From NCBI RefSeq assembly GCF_050947335.1, contig NW_027473367.1:62001-126000 (forward strand): a stretch of 64,000 nt of DNA, read 5' to 3'. Shown here piece by piece: positions 28,570 through 46,150 of this stretch; the stretch's first letter is position 1, and each line of letters opens with the position of its first letter. A program made the translations under genes and the position numbers. This DNA comes from Megachile rotundata (taxonomy: Eukaryota > Arthropoda > Insecta > Hymenoptera > Megachilidae). The notes under the pieces were generated by a model that was not told the DNA's origin, did not search any database, and was given only the letters and a program-made list of their open reading frames with translations.

Positions 28570-31500
28570 ATACAATCACAATCATGCAATCACAATCATA
28601 CATTCAAAATCATGCAATCACAATCATACAATCACAATCATGCAATCACAATCATACAATCATAATCATACAATTACAATCATACATCACAATCATACAA
28701 TCACACTCATACAATCACAATCATACAATCACGATCATACAATCACAATCAAAGAATCACAATCATACAATCACAATCATACAATCGCAAGCATACAATC
28801 ACAACCATACAATCTCAATCATACAATCACAATCATGCAATCACAATCATACAATCATATTCATACAATCACAATCATACAATCACAATCGTACATTCAC
28901 AATCGTACAATCACAATCGCACAACCACAATCAGACAATCACACTCATACAATCACAATCATACAATCACAATCATACAATCACAATCATACAATCACAA
29001 TCATACAATCACAATCATGCAATCACAAAAATACAATCATAATCATACAATCACAATCATACAATCGCAATCATATAATCACAATCATACAATCATAATC
29101 ATACAATCACAATCATACAATCATAATCATACAATTACAATCATTCATCACAATCATACAATCACAATCATACGATCGCAATCATACAATTACAATCTCC
29201 CAAATACAATCTCCCAAATACAATCATACAATCACAATCATACAATCACAATCATACAATCACAGTCATACAATCACAATCATACAATCACAATCATACA
29301 ATCGCAAGCATACAATCACAATCATACAATCTCAATCATACAATCACAATCATGCAATCACAATCATACAATCATATTCATACAATCACAATCATACAAT
29401 CACAATCGTACATTCACAATCGTACAATCACAATCGCACAACCACAATCAGACAATCACACTCATACAATCACAATCATACAATCACAATCATACAATCA
29501 CAATCATACAATCACAATCATACAATCACAATCATACAATCACAATCATACAATCACAATCATACAATCACAATCATGCAATCACAAAAATACAATCATA
29601 ATCATACAATCACAATCATACAATCGCAATCATACAATCACAATCATACAATCATAATCATACAATCACAATCATACAATCATAATCATACAATCACAAT
29701 CATACATCACAATCATACAATCACAATCATACAATCGCAATCATACAATTACAATCTCCCAAATACAATCTCCCAAATACAATCATACAATCACAATCAT
29801 ACAATCACAATCATACAATCACAATCATACAATCACAATCATACATTCAAAATCATGCAATCACAATCATACAATCACAATCATACAATCACAATCATAC
29901 AATCACAATCATACAATCGCAAGCATACAATCACATTCATACAATCTCAATCATACAATCTCAATCATACAATCACTATCATGCAATCATAATCATACAA
30001 TTGCAATCATACATCACAATCATACAATCGCAATCATACAATCGCAATCACACAATCACAATCATACAATCACAATCATACAATCACAATCATACAATAG
30101 CAAGCATACAATCACAATCATACAATCTCAATCATACAATCTCAATCATACAATCACAATCATACAATCATAATCATACAATTACAATCATACATCACAA
30201 TCATACAATCACAATCATACAATCGCAATCATACAATCACAATCATACAGTCGCAATCATACAATTGCAATCTCCCAAATACAATCTCCCAAATACAATC
30301 ATACAATCACAATCATACAATCACAATCATACAATCACAATCATACAATCGAACTCATACAATCGCAATCATACAATCACAATCATACAATCGCAATCAT
30401 ACAATTACTATCTCCCAAATACAATCTCCCAAATACAATCATACAATCACAATCATACAATCACAATCGTACAATCACAATCATACAATCACAATCATAC
30501 AATCACAATCATACTATCACAATCATACAATCACAATCATACAATCACAATCATACAATCACAATCATACATTCAAAATCATGCAATCACAACCATACAA
30601 TCACAATCGTACAATCACAATCATACAATCACAATCATACAATCACAATCATACTATCACAATCATACAATCACAATCATACAATCACAATCATACAATC
30701 ACAATCATACATTCAAAATCATGCAATCACAACCATACAATCACAATCATACAATCACAATCATACAATCACAATCATACAATCACAATCATACAATCGC
30801 AAGCATACAATCACAATCATCCAATCACAATCATACAATCACAATCATGCAATCACAAAAATACAATCATAATCATACAATCACAATCATACAATCGCAA
30901 TCATACAATCACAATCGTACAATCATAATCATACAATCACAATCATACAATCATAATCATACAATTACAATCATACATCACAATCATACAATCACAATCA
31001 TACAATCGCAATCATACAATTACAATCTCCCAAATACAATCTCCCAAATACAATCATACAATCACAATCATACAATCACAATCATACAATCACAATCATA
31101 CATTCAAAATCATGCAATCACAATCATACAATCACAATCATACAATCACAATCATACAATCGCAAGCATACAATCACATTCATACAATCTCAATCATACA
31201 ATCTCAATCATACAATCACAATCATACAATCATAATCATACAATTACAATCATACATCACAATCATACAATCGCAATCATACAATCGCAATCATACAATC
31301 ACAATCATACAATCGCAATCATACAATTACAATCTCCCAAATACAATCTCCCAAATACAATCATACAATCACAATCATACAATCACAATCATACAATCAC
31401 AATCATGCAATCACAATCATACATTCAAAATCATGCAATCACAATCATACAATCACAATCATGCAATCACAATCATACAATCATAATCATACATTCACAA

Positions 31501-34500
31501 TCATACAATCACAATCATACAATCACAATCATGCAATCACAATCATACAATCACAATCATACATTCAAAATCATGCAATCACAATCATACAGTCACAATC
31601 ATGCAATCACAATCATACAATCACAATCATACAATCACAATCATACAATCACAATCATACAATCACAATCATACAATCACAATTATACAATCACAATCAT
31701 ACAATCACAATCATACAATCACAATCATACAATCACAATCATACAATCACAATCATACAATCACAATCATACAATCACAATCATACAATCACAATCACAC
31801 AATCACACAATCACAATCATACAATCACAATCATACAATCTCAATCATACAATCTCAATCATACAATCACAATCATACAATCACAATCATACAATCATCA
31901 TCATACAATTACAATCATACATCACAATCATACAATCACAATCATACAATCGCAATCATACAATCACAATCATACAATCGCAATCATACAATTGCAATCT
32001 CCCAAATACAATCTCCCAAATACAATCTCCCAAATACAATCATACAATCACAATCATACAATTATAATCATACAATCACAATCATACAATCACAATCATA
32101 CAATCACAATCATACTATCACAATCATACAATCACAATCATACAATCACAATCATACAATCACAATCATGCAATCACAATCATACATTCAAAATCATGCA
32201 CTCACAATCATACAATCACAATCATGCAATCACAATCATACAATCATAATCATACAATCACAATCATACAATCACAATCGTACAATCACAATCGTACAAT
32301 CACAATCGCACAACCACAATCAGACAATCACAATCATACAATCACAATCATACAATCACAATCATACAATCACAATCATACAATCACAATCATACAATCA
32401 CAATCATACAATCACAATCATGCCATCACAATCATACATTCAAAATCATGCAATCACAATCATACAATCACAATCATGCAATCACAATCATACAATCATA
32501 ATCATACAATTACAATCATACATCACAATCATACAATCACACTCATACAATCACAATCATACAATCACAATCATACAATCACAATCAAAGAATCACAATC
32601 ATACAATCACAATCATACAATCGCAAGCATACAATCACAACCATACAATCTCAATCATACAATCACAATCATGCAATCACAATCATACAATCATATTCAT
32701 ACAATCACAATCATACAATCACAATCGTACATTCACAATCGTACAATCACAATCGCACAACCACAATCAGACAATCACACTCATACAATCACAATCATAC
32801 AATCACAATCATACAATCACAATCATACAATCACAATCATACAATCACAATCATGCAATCACAAAAATACAATCATAATCATACAATCACAATCATACAA
32901 TCGCAATCATATAATCACAATCATACAATCATAATCATACAATCACAATCATACAATCATAATCATACAATTACAATCATTCATCACAATCATACAATCA
33001 CAATCATACGATCGCAATCATACAATTACAATCTCCCAAATACAATCTCCCAAATACAATCATACAATCACAATCATACAATCACAATCATACAATCACA
33101 GTCATACAATCACAATCATACAATCACAATCATACAATCGCAAGCATACAATCACAATCATACAATCTCAATCATACAATCACAATCATGCAATCACAAT
33201 CATACAATCATATTCATACAATCACAATCATACAATCACAATCGTACATTCACAATCGTACAATCACAATCGCACAACCACAATCAGACAATCACACTCA
33301 TACAATCACAATCATACAATCACAATCATACAATCACAATCATACAATCACAATCATACAATCACAATCATACAATCACAATCATACAATCACAATCATA
33401 CAATCACAATCATACAATCACAATCATGCAATCACAAAAATACAATCATAATCATACAATCACAATCATACAATCGCAATCATACAATCACAATCATACA
33501 ATCATAATCATACAATCACAATCATACAATCATAATCATACAATCACAATCATACATCACAATCATACAATCACAATCATACAATCGCAATCATACAATT
33601 ACAATCTCCCAAATACAATCTCCCAAATACAATCATACAATCGCAATCATACAATCACAATCATACAATCACAATCATACAATCACAATCATACATTCAA
33701 AATCATGCAATCACAATCATACAATCACAATCATACAATCACAATCATACAATCACAATCATACAATCGCAAGCATACAATCACATTCATACAATCTCAA
33801 TCATACAATCTCAATCATACAATCACTATCATGCAATCATAATCATACAATTGCAATCATACATCACAATCATAAAATCGCAATCATACAATCGCAATCA
33901 TACAATCACAATCATACAATCACAATCATACAATCACAATCATACAATAGCAAGCATACAATCACAATCATACAATCTCAATCATACAATCTCAATCATA
34001 CAATCACAATCATACAATCATAATCATACAATTACAATCATACATCACAATCATACAATCACAATCATACAATCGCAATCATACAATCACAATCATACAG
34101 TCGCAATCATACAATTGCAATCTCCCAAATACAATCTCCCAAATACAATCATACAATCACAATCATACAATCACAATCATACAATCACAATCATACAATC
34201 GAACTCATACAATCGCAATCATACAATCACAATCATACAATCGCAATCATACAATTACAATCTCCCAAATACAATCTCCCAAATACAATCATACAATCAC
34301 AATCATACAATCACAATCGTACAATCACAATCATACAATCACAATCATACAATCACAATCATACTATCACAATCATACAATCACAATCATACAATCACAA
34401 TCATACAATCACAATCATACATTCAAAATCATGCAATCACAACCATACAATCACAATCGTACAATCACAATCATACAATCACAATCATACAATCACAATC

Positions 34501-35860
34501 ATACTATCACAATCATACAATCACAATCATACAATCACAATCATACAATCACAATCATACATTCAAAATCATGCAATCACAACCATACAATCACAATCAT
34601 ACAATCACAATCATACAATCACAATCATACAATCGCAAGCATACAATCACAATCATCCAATCACAATCATACAATCACAATCATGCAATCACAAAAATAC
34701 AATCATAATCATACAATCACAATCATACAATCGCAATCATACAATCACAATCGTACAATCATAATCATACAATCACAATCATACAATCATAATCATACAA
34801 TTACAATCATACATCACAATCATACAATCACAATCATACAATCGCAATCATACAATTACAATCTCCCAAATACAATCTCCCAAATACAATCATACAATCA
34901 CAATCATACAATCACAATCATACAATCACAATCATACATTCAAAATCATGCAATCACAATCATACAATCACAATCATACAATCACAATCATACAATCGCA
35001 AGCATACAATCACATTCATACAATCTCAATCATACAATCTCAATCATACAATCACAATCATACAATCATAATCATACAATTACAATCATACATCACAATC
35101 ATACAATCGCAATCATACAATCGCAATCATACAATCACAATCATACAATCGCAATCATACAATTACAATCTCCCAAATACAATCTCCCAAATACAATCAT
35201 ACAATCACAATCATACAATCACAATCATACAATCACAATCATGCAATCACAATCATACATTCAAAATCATGCAATCACAATCATACAATCACAATCATGC
35301 AATCACAATCATACAATCATAATCATACATTCACAATCATACAATCACAATCATACAATCACAATCATGCAATCACAATCATACAATCACAATCATACAT
35401 TCAAAATCATGCAATCACAATCATACAGTCACAATCATGCAATCACAATCATACAATCACAATCATACAATCACAATCATACAATCACAATCATACAATC
35501 ACAATCATACAATCACAATTATACAATCACAATCATACAATCACAATCATACAATCACAATCATACAATCACAATCATACAATCACAATCATACAATCAC
35601 AATCATACAATCACAATCATACAATCACAATCACACAATCACACAATCACAATCATACAATCACAATCATACAATCTCAATCATACAATCTCAATCATAC
35701 AATCACAATCATACAATCACAATCATACAATCATCATCATACAATTACAATCATACATCACAATCATACAATCACAATCATACAATCGCAATCATACAAT
35801 CACAATCATACAATCGCAATCATACAATTGCAATCTCCCAAATAAAATCTCCCAAATACA
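28570..35860 (+). repeat. 3.84-kb higher-order tandem pair
   Basis: Copy 1 is about 28570-32410 and copy 2 about 32411-35860 (cut short). Landmarks at offset 3836 bp: 28640 and 32476, PvuI 29173 and 33009, 29352 and 33188, 31112 and 34948, 31601 and 35437, the 8-bp unit 31799 and 35635, and the B run near 31988 and 35824. Between about 30.0 and 30.8 kb the offset is 3850, one extra unit. Within each copy a 140-bp (10-unit) block headed by GCAATCACAACCAT is doubled (30581 and 30721; 34431 and 34571). The copies part near 32030 and 35860, where copy 1 has a third B unit and copy 2 leads into the EcoRI-type family. Confidence 0.88.
31799..31806 (+). repeat. 8-bp truncated unit (first of six)
   Basis: A unit ACAATCAC, missing 6 bp, sits between two longer units. 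The same 8-bp unit occurs at 35635, 38228, 47273, 54516 and 57360. Those positions differ from one another by the block offsets 3836, 2593, 7243 and 2844 bp, so all six probably descend from one deletion spread by segmental duplication. Confidence 0.93.
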
Positions 35861-38800
35861 ATCATACAATCACAATCATACAATCACAATCATACAATCA
35901 CAATCATACAATCACAATCATACAATCGAATTCATACAATCGCAATCATACAATCACAATCATACAATTGCAATCATACAATTACAATCTCCCAAATACA
36001 ATCTCCCAAATACAATCTCCCAAATCCAATCATACAATCACAATCATACAATCATAATCATACAATCACAATCATACAATCCCAATCATACAATCACAAT
36101 CATACTATCACAATCATACAATCACAATCATACAATCACAATCAAACCATCACAATCATGCATTCACAATCATACATTCAAAATCATGCAATCACAATCA
36201 TACAATCACAATCATGCAATCACAATCATACAATCATAATCATACAATCACAATCATACAATCACAATCGTACAATCACAATCGTACAATCACAATCGCA
36301 CAACCACAATCAGACAATCACAATCATACAATCACAACCACACAATCACAATCATACAATCACAATCATACAATCACAATCATGCAATCAAAAAATACAA
36401 TCATAATCATACAATCACAATCATACAATCGCAATCATACAATCACAATCATACAATCATAATCATACAATCACAATCATACAATCATAATCATACAATT
36501 ACAATCATACATCACAATCATACAATCACAATCATACAATCGCAATCATACAATTACAATCTCCCAAATACAATCTCCCAAATACAATCATACAATCACA
36601 ATCATACAATAACAATCATACAATCACAATCATACAATCACAATCATACAATCACAATCATACAATCACAATCATACAATCACAATCATACTATCACAAT
36701 CATACAATCACAATCATACATTCAAAATCATGCAATCACAATCATACAATCACAATCATACAATCACAATCATACAATCGCAAGCATACAATCACATTCA
36801 TACAATCTCAATCATACAATCTCAATCATACAATCACAATCATACAATCATAATCATACAATTGCAATCATACATCACAATCATACAATCGCAATCATAC
36901 AATCGCAATCATACAATCACAATCATACAATCACAATCATACAATCGCAAGCATACAATCACAATCATACAATCTCAATCATACAATCTCAATCATACAA
37001 TCACAATCATAAAATCACAATCATACAATCACAATCATACAATCACAATCATACATTCAAAATCATGCAATCACAACCATACAATCACAATCATACAATC
37101 ACAATCATACAATCGCAAGCATACAATCACATTCATACAATCTCAATCATACAATCTCAATCATACAATCACAATCATACAATCATAATCATACAATTAC
37201 AATCATACATCACAATCATACAATCGCAATCATACAATCGCAATCATACAATCACAATCATACAATCGCAATCATACAATTACAATCTCCCAAATACAAT
37301 CTCCCAAATACAATCATACAATCACAATCATACAATCACAATCATACAATCACAATCATACAATCACAATCATGCAATCACAATCATACATTCAAAATCA
37401 TGCAATCACAATCATACAATCACAATCATGCAATCACAATCATACAATCATAATCATACAATCACAATCATACAATCACAATCATACAATCACAATCATA
37501 CAATCACAATCATGCAATCACAATCATACAATCACAATCATACATTCAAAATCATGCAATCACAATCATACAGTCACAATCATGCAATCACAATCATACA
37601 ATCACAATCATGCAATCACAATCATACAATCATAATCATACAATCACAATCATACAATCACAATCATACAATCACAATCATACAATCACAATCATGCAAT
37701 CACAATCATACAATCACAATCATACATTCAAAATCATGCAATCACAATCATACAGTCACAATCATGCAATCACAATCATACAATCGCAATCATACAATCG
37801 CAATCATACAATTACAATATCCCAAATACAAACTCCCAAATACAATCATACCATCACAATCATACAATCACAATCATACAATCACAATCATGCAATCACA
37901 ATCATACAATCATAATCATACATTCACAATCATACAATCACAATCATACAATCACAATCATGCAATCACAATCATACAATCACAATCATACATTCAAAAT
38001 CATGCAATCACAATCATACAGTCACAATCATGCAATCACAATCATACAATCACAATCATACAATCACAATCATACAATCACAATCATACAATCACAATCA
38101 TACAATCACAATTATACAATCACAATCATACAATCACAATCATACAATCACAATCATACAATCACAATCATACAATCACAATCATACAATCACAATCATA
38201 CAATCACAATCATACAATCACAATCACACAATCACACAATCACAATCATACAATCACAATCATACAATCTCAATCATACAATCTCAATCATACAATCACA
38301 ATCATACAATCACAATCATACAATCATCATCATACAATTACAATCATACATCACAATCATACAATCACAATCATACAATCGCAATCATACAATCACAATC
38401 ATACAATCGCAATCATACAATTGCAATCTCCCAAATACAATCTCCCAAATACAATCATACAATCACAATCATACAATCACAATCATACAATCACAATCAT
38501 ACAATCACAATCATACAATCGAATTCATACAATCGCAATCATACAATCACAATCATACAATTGCAATCATACAATTACAATCTCCCAAATACAATCTCCC
38601 AAATACAATCTCCCAAATCCAATCATACAATCACAATCATACAATCATAATCATACAATCACAATCATACAATCCCAATCATACAATCACAATCATACTA
38701 TCACAATCATACAATCACAATCATACAATCACAATCAAACCATCACAATCATGCAATCACAATCATACATTCAAAATCATGCAATCACAATCATACAATC

Positions 38801-40180
38801 ACAATCATGCAATCACAATCATACAATCATAATCATACAATCACAATCATACAATCACAATCGTACAATCACAATCGTACAATCACAATCGCACAACCAC
38901 AATCAGACAATCACAATCATACAATCACAACCACACAATCACAATCATACAATCACAATCATACAATCACAATCATGCAATCAAAAAATACAATCATAAT
39001 CATACAATCACAATCATACAATCGCAATCATACAATCACAATCATACAATCATAATCATACAATCACAATCATACAATCATAATCATACAATTACAATCA
39101 TACATCACAATCATACAATCACAATCATACAATCGCAATCATACAATTACAATCTCCCAAATACAATCTCCCAAATACAATCATACAATCACAATCATAC
39201 AATAACAATCATACAATCACAATCATACAATCACAATCATACAATCACAATCATACAATCACAATCATACAATCACAATCATACTATCACAATCATACAA
39301 TCACAATCATACATTCAAAATCATGCAATCACAATCATACAATCACAATCATACAATCACAATCATACAATCGCAAGCATACAATCACATTCATACAATC
39401 TCAATCATACAATCTCAATCATACAATCACAATCATACAATCATAATCATACAATTGCAATCATACATCACAATCATACAATCGCAATCATACAATCGCA
39501 ATCATACAATCACAATCATACAATCACAATCATACAATCGCAAGTATACAATCACAATCATACAATCTCAATCATACAATCTCAATCATACAATCACAAT
39601 CATAAAATCACAATCATACAATCGCAATCATACAATCACAATCATACATTCAAAATCATGCAATCACAACCATACAATCACAATCATACAATCACAATCA
39701 TACAATCGCAAGCATACAATCACATTCATACAATCTCAATCATACAATCTCAATCATACAATCACAATCATACAATCATAATCATACAATTACAATCATA
39801 CATCACAATCATACAATCGCAATCATACAATCGCAATCATACAATCACAATCATACAATCGCAATCATACAATTACAATCTCCCAAATACAATCTCCCAA
39901 ATACAATCATACAATCACAATCATACAATCACAATCATACAATCACAATCATGCAATCACAATCATACATTCAAAATCATGCAATCACAATCATACAATC
40001 ACAATCATGCAATCACAATCATACAATCATAATCATACAATCACAATCATACAATCACAATCATACAATCACAATCATACAATCACAATCATGCAATCAC
40101 AATCATACAATCACAATCATACATTCAAAATCATGCAATCACAATCATACAGTCACAATCATGCAATCACAATCATACAA
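35270..40180 (+). repeat. 2.59-kb higher-order tandem pair
   Basis: Copy 1 is about 35270-37862 and copy 2 about 37863-40180. Offset 2593 bp is shown by ATG units 35297 and 37890, 8-bp units 35635 and 38228, EcoRI sites 35928 and 38521, and 36214 and 38807, 36730 and 39323, 37065 and 39658. It drops to 2579 bp (37372 to 39951) after loss of one unit. The copies part near 37600 and 40180. This starts the EcoRI-type family that fills the rest of the window. Confidence 0.88.
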
Positions 40181-41200
40181 TCGCAATCATACAATCGCAA
40201 TCATACAATTACAATATCCCAAATACAAACTCCCAAATACAATCATACCATCACAATCATACAATCACAATCATACAATCACAATCATGCAATCACAATC
40301 ATACAATCATATTCATACAATCACAATCATACAATCACAATCGTACATTCACAATCGTACAATCACAATCGCACAACCACAATCATACAATCGCAATCAT
40401 ACAATCACAATCATGCAATCACAAAAATACAATCATAATCATACAATCACAATCATACAATCGCAATCATACAATCACAATCATACAATCATAATCATAC
40501 AATCACAATCATACAATCATAATCATACAATTACAATCATACATCACAATCATACAATCACAATCATACAATCGCAATCATACAATTACAATCTCCCAAA
40601 TACAATCTCCCAAATACAATCATACAATCACAATCATACAATCACAATCATACAATCACAGTCATACAATCACAATCATACAATCACAATCATACAATCG
40701 CAAGCATACAATCACAATCATACAATCTCAATCATACAATCACAATCATGCAATCACAATCATACAATCATATTCATACAATCACAATCATACAATCACA
40801 ATCGTACATTCACAATCGTACAATCACAATCGCACAACCACAATCAGACAATCACACTCATACAATCACAATCATACAATCACAATCATACAATCACAAT
40901 CATACAATCACAATCATACAATCACAATCATACAATCACAATCATACAATCACAATCATGCAATCACAAAAATACAATCATAATCATACAATCACAATCA
41001 TACAATCGCAATCATACAATCACAATCATACAATCATAATCATACAATCACAATCATACAATCATAATCGTACAATTGCAATCATACATCACAATCATAC
41101 AATCACAATCATACAATCGCAATCATACAATTACAATCTCCCAAATACAATCTCCCAAATACAATCATACAATCACAATCATACAATCACAATCATACAA
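38290..41200 (+). repeat. 2.9-kb block repeated ~4.96 kb downstream, copy 1
   Basis: Repeated at about 43260-46150. Offsets are 4973 bp (ACAATCATCATCAT at 38320 and 43293; 38807 and 43780; 39323 and 44296), then 4959 bp (39951 and 44910; 40748 and 45707), then 4945 bp (40958 and 45903). Each step is one 14-bp unit. The copies part near 41200 and 46150. Confidence 0.85.
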
Positions 41201-43260
41201 TCACAATCATACAATCGCAATCATACAATTGCAATCTCCCAAATACAATCTCCCAAATACAATCATACAATCACAATCATACAATCACAATCATACAATC
41301 ACAATCATACAATCACAATCATACAATCGAATTCATACAATCGCAATCATACAATCACAATCATACAATTGCAATCATACAATTACAATCTCCCAAATAC
41401 AATCTCCCAAATACAATCTCCCAAATCCAATCATACAATCACAATCATACAATCATAATCATACAATCACAATCATACAATCCCAATCATACAATCACAA
41501 TCATACTATCACAATCATACAATCACAATCATACAATCACAATCAAACCATCACAATCATGCAATCACAATAATACATTCAAAATCATGCAATCACAATC
41601 ATACAATCACAATCATGCAATCACAATCATACAATCATAATCATACAATCACAATCATACAATCACAATCGTACAATCACAATCGCACAACCACAATCAG
41701 ACAATCACAATCATACAATCACAACCACACAATCACAATCATACAATCACAATCATACAATCACAATCATGCAATCAAAAAATACAATCATAATCATACA
41801 ATCACAATCATACAATCGCAATCATACAATCACAATCATACAATCATAATCATACAATCACAATCATACAATCATAATCATACAATTACAATCATACATC
41901 ACAATCATACAATCACAATCATACAATCGCAATCATACAATTACAATCTCCCAAATACAATCTCCCAAATACAATCATACAATCACAATCATACAATAAC
42001 AATCATACAATCACAATCATACAATCACAATCATACAATCACAATCATACAATCACAATCATACAATCACAATCATACTATCACAATCATACAATCACAA
42101 TCATACATTCAAAATCATGCAATCACAATCATACAATCACAATCATACAATCACAATCATACAATCGCAAGCATACAATCACATTCATACAATCTCAATC
42201 ATACAATCTCAATCATACAATCACAATCATACAATCATAATCATACAATTGCAATCATACATCACAATCATACAATCGCAATCATACAATCGCAATCATA
42301 CAATCACAATCATACAATCGCAATCATACAATCACAATCATACAATCGCAATCATACAATTACAATCTCCCAAATACAATCTCCCAAATACAATCATACA
42401 ATCACAATCATACAATCACAATCATACAATCACAATCATGCAATCACAATCATACATTCAAAATCATGCAATCACAATCATACAATCACAATCATACAGT
42501 CACAATCATGCAATCACAATCATACAATCGCAATCATACAATCGCAATCATACAATTACAATATCCCAAATACAAACTCCCAAATACAATCATACCATCA
42601 CAATCATACAATCACAATCATACAATCACAATCATGCAATCACAATCATACAATCATATTCATACAATCACAATCATACAATCACAATCGTACATTCACA
42701 ATCGTACAATCACAATCGCACAACCACAATCATACAATCGCAATCATACAATCACAATCATGCAATCACAAAAATACAATCATAATCATACAATCACAAT
42801 CATACAATCGCAATCATACAATCACGATCATACAATCATAATCATACAATCACAATCATACAATCATAATCATACAATTACAATCATACATCACAATCAT
42901 ACAATCACAATCATACAATCGCAATCATACAATTACAATCTCCCAAATACAATCTCCCAAATACAATCATACAATCACAATCATACAATCACAATCATAC
43001 AATCACAGTCATACAATCACAATCATACAATCACAATCATACAATCACAATCATACAATCGCAAGCATACAATCACAATCATACAATCTCAATCATACAA
43101 TCACAATCATGCAATCACAATCATACAATCATATTCATACAATCACAATCATACAATCACAATCGTACATTCACAATCGTACAATCACAATCGCACAACC
43201 ACAATCAGACAATCACACTCATACAATCACAATCATACAATCACAATCATACAATCACAA
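41200..43260 (+). repeat. Linking segment, partial copy of the EcoRI-type unit
   Basis: The first part (about 41200-42310) resembles 38390-39520: EcoRI 41329 against 38521 (offset 2808) and ATG 42117 against 39323 (2794). One unit ending in CGT is missing near 41670. The part from about 42117 to 42470 resembles 50980-51340 (offset 8863), and 43109 resembles 62213. ACAATCACGATCAT near 42825 is a private variant in this neighbourhood. Confidence 0.7.
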
Positions 43261-46150
43261 TCATACAATCACAATCATACAATCACAATCATACAATCAT
43301 CATCATACAATTACAATCATACATCACAATCATACAATCACAATCATACAATCGCAATCATACAATCACAATCATACAATCGCAATCATACAATTGCAAT
43401 CTCCCAAATACAATCTCCCAAATACAATCATACAATCACAATCATACAATCACAATCATACAATCACAATCATACAATCACAATCATACAATCGAATTCA
43501 TACAATCGCAATCATACAATCACAATCATACAATTGCAATCATACAATTACAATCTCCCAAATACAATCTCCCAAATACAATCTCCCAAATCCAATCATA
43601 CAATCACAATCATACAATCATAATCATACAATCACAATCATACAATCCCAATCATACAATCACAATCATACTATCACAATCATACAATCACAATCATACA
43701 ATCACAATCAAACCATCACAATCATGCAATCACAATCATACATTCAAAATCATGCAATCACAATCATACAATCACAATCATGCAATCACAATCATACAAT
43801 CATAATCATACAATCACAATCATACAATCACAATCGTACAATCACAATCGTACAATCACAATCGCACAACCACAATCAGACAATCACAATCATACAATCA
43901 CAACCACACAATCACAATCATACAATCACAATCATACAATCACAATCATGCAATCAAAAAATACAATCATAATCATACAATCACAATCATACAATCGCAA
44001 TCATACAATCACAATCATACAATCATAATCATACAATCACAATCATACAATCATAATCATACAATTACAATCATACATCACAATCATACAATCACAATCA
44101 TACAATCGCAATCATACAATTACAATCTCCCAAATACAATCTCCCAAATACAATCATACAATCACAATCATACAATAACAATCATACAATCACAATCATA
44201 CAATCACAATCATACAATCACAATCATACAATCACAATCATACAATCACAATCATACTATCACAATCATACAATCACAATCATACATTCAAAATCATGCA
44301 ATCACAATCATACAATCACAATCATACAATCACAATCATACAATCGCAAGCATACAATCACATTCATACAATCTCAATCATACAATCTCAATCATACAAT
44401 CACAATCATACAATCATAATCATACAATTGCAATCATACATCACAATCATACAATCGCAATCATACAATCGCAATCATACAATCACAATCATACAATCGC
44501 AAGCATACAATCACAATCATACAATCTCAATCATACAATCTCAATCATACAATCACAATCATAAAATCACAATCATACAATCACAATCATACAATCACAA
44601 TCATACATTCAAAATCATGCAATCACAACCATACAATCACAATCATACAATCACAATCATACAATCGCAAGCATACAATCACATTCATACAATCTCAATC
44701 ATACAATCTCAATCATACAATCACAATCATACAATCATAATCATACAATTACAATCATACATCACAATCATACAATCGCAATCATACAATCGCAATCATA
44801 CAATCACAATCATACAATCGCAATCATACAATTACAATCTCCCAAATACAATCTCCCAAATACAATCATACAATCACAATCATACAATCACAATCATACA
44901 ATCACAATCATGCAATCACAATCATACATTCAAAATCATGCAATCACAATCATACAATCACAATCATGCAATCACAATCATACAATCATAATCATACAAT
45001 CACAATCATACAATCACAATCATACAATCACAATCATACAATCACAATCATGCAATCACAATCATACAATCACAATCATACATTCAAAATCATGCAATCA
45101 CAATCATACAGTCACAATCATGCAATCACAATCATACAATCGCAATCATACAATCGCAATCATACAATTACAATATCCCAAATACAAACTCCCAAATACA
45201 ATCATACCATCACAATCATACAATCACAATCATACAATCACAATCATGCAATCACAATCATACAATCATATTCATACAATCACAATCATACAATCACAAT
45301 CGTACATTCACAATCGTACAATCACAATCGCACAACCACAATCATACAATCGCAATCATACAATCACAATCATGCAATCACAAAAATACAATCATAATCA
45401 TACAATCACAATCATACAATCGCAATCATACAATCACAATCATACAATCATAATCATACAATCACAATCATACAATCATAATCATACAATTACAATCATA
45501 CATCACAATCATACAATCACAATCATACAATCGCAATCATACAATTACAATCTCCCAAATACAATCTCCCAAATACAATCATACAATCACAATCATACAA
45601 TCACAATCATACAATCACAGTCATACAATCACAATCATACAATCACAATCATACAATCGCAAGCATACAATCACAATCATACAATCTCAATCATACAATC
45701 ACAATCATGCAATCACAATCATACAATCATATTCATACAATCACAATCATACAATCACAATCGTACATTCACAATCGTACAATCACAATCGCACAACCAC
45801 AATCAGACAATCACACTCATACAATCACAATCATACAATCACAATCATACAATCACAATCATACAATCACAATCATACAATCACAATCATACAATCACAA
45901 TCATGCAATCACAAAAATACAATCATAATCATACAATCACAATCATACAATCGCAATCATACAATCACAATCATACAATCATAATCATACAATCACAATC
46001 ATACAATCATAATCGTACAATTGCAATCATACATCACAATCATACAATCACAATCATACAATCGCAATCATACAATTACAATCTCCCAAATACAATCTCC
46101 CAAATACAATCATACAATCACAATCATACAATCACAATCATACAATCACA
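43260..46150 (+). repeat. 2.9-kb block, copy 2; also source of a 4.07-kb-offset copy
   Basis: Second copy of 38290-41200. About 43290-46060 recurs again at about 47360-50130: ACAATCATCATCAT 43293 and 47365 (offset 4072), 43780 and 47838 (4058, after loss of an ACTATCACAATCAT unit in the later copy), 44296 and 48354, 44966 and 49024, 45707 and 49765 (all 4058), then 45903 and 49975 (4072). Confidence 0.85.

Larger units (their letters stand above)
4686..33014. other. PvuI-site marker units (7 copies) of the left and central arrays
   Basis: The palindrome CGATCG (PvuI) arises where a unit begins ACGATC before GCAATCAT. I find it at 4686, 11535, 17781, 24255, 26687, 29173 and 33009, always just after the distinctive CATTCATCACAATC junction. 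Spacings are 6849, 6246, 6474, 2432, 2486 and 3836 bp. None was seen to the right of 33,014. The sites are treated here as landmarks of one higher-order family; no function is implied. The scan was by eye, so a missed site is possible. Confidence 0.85.
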
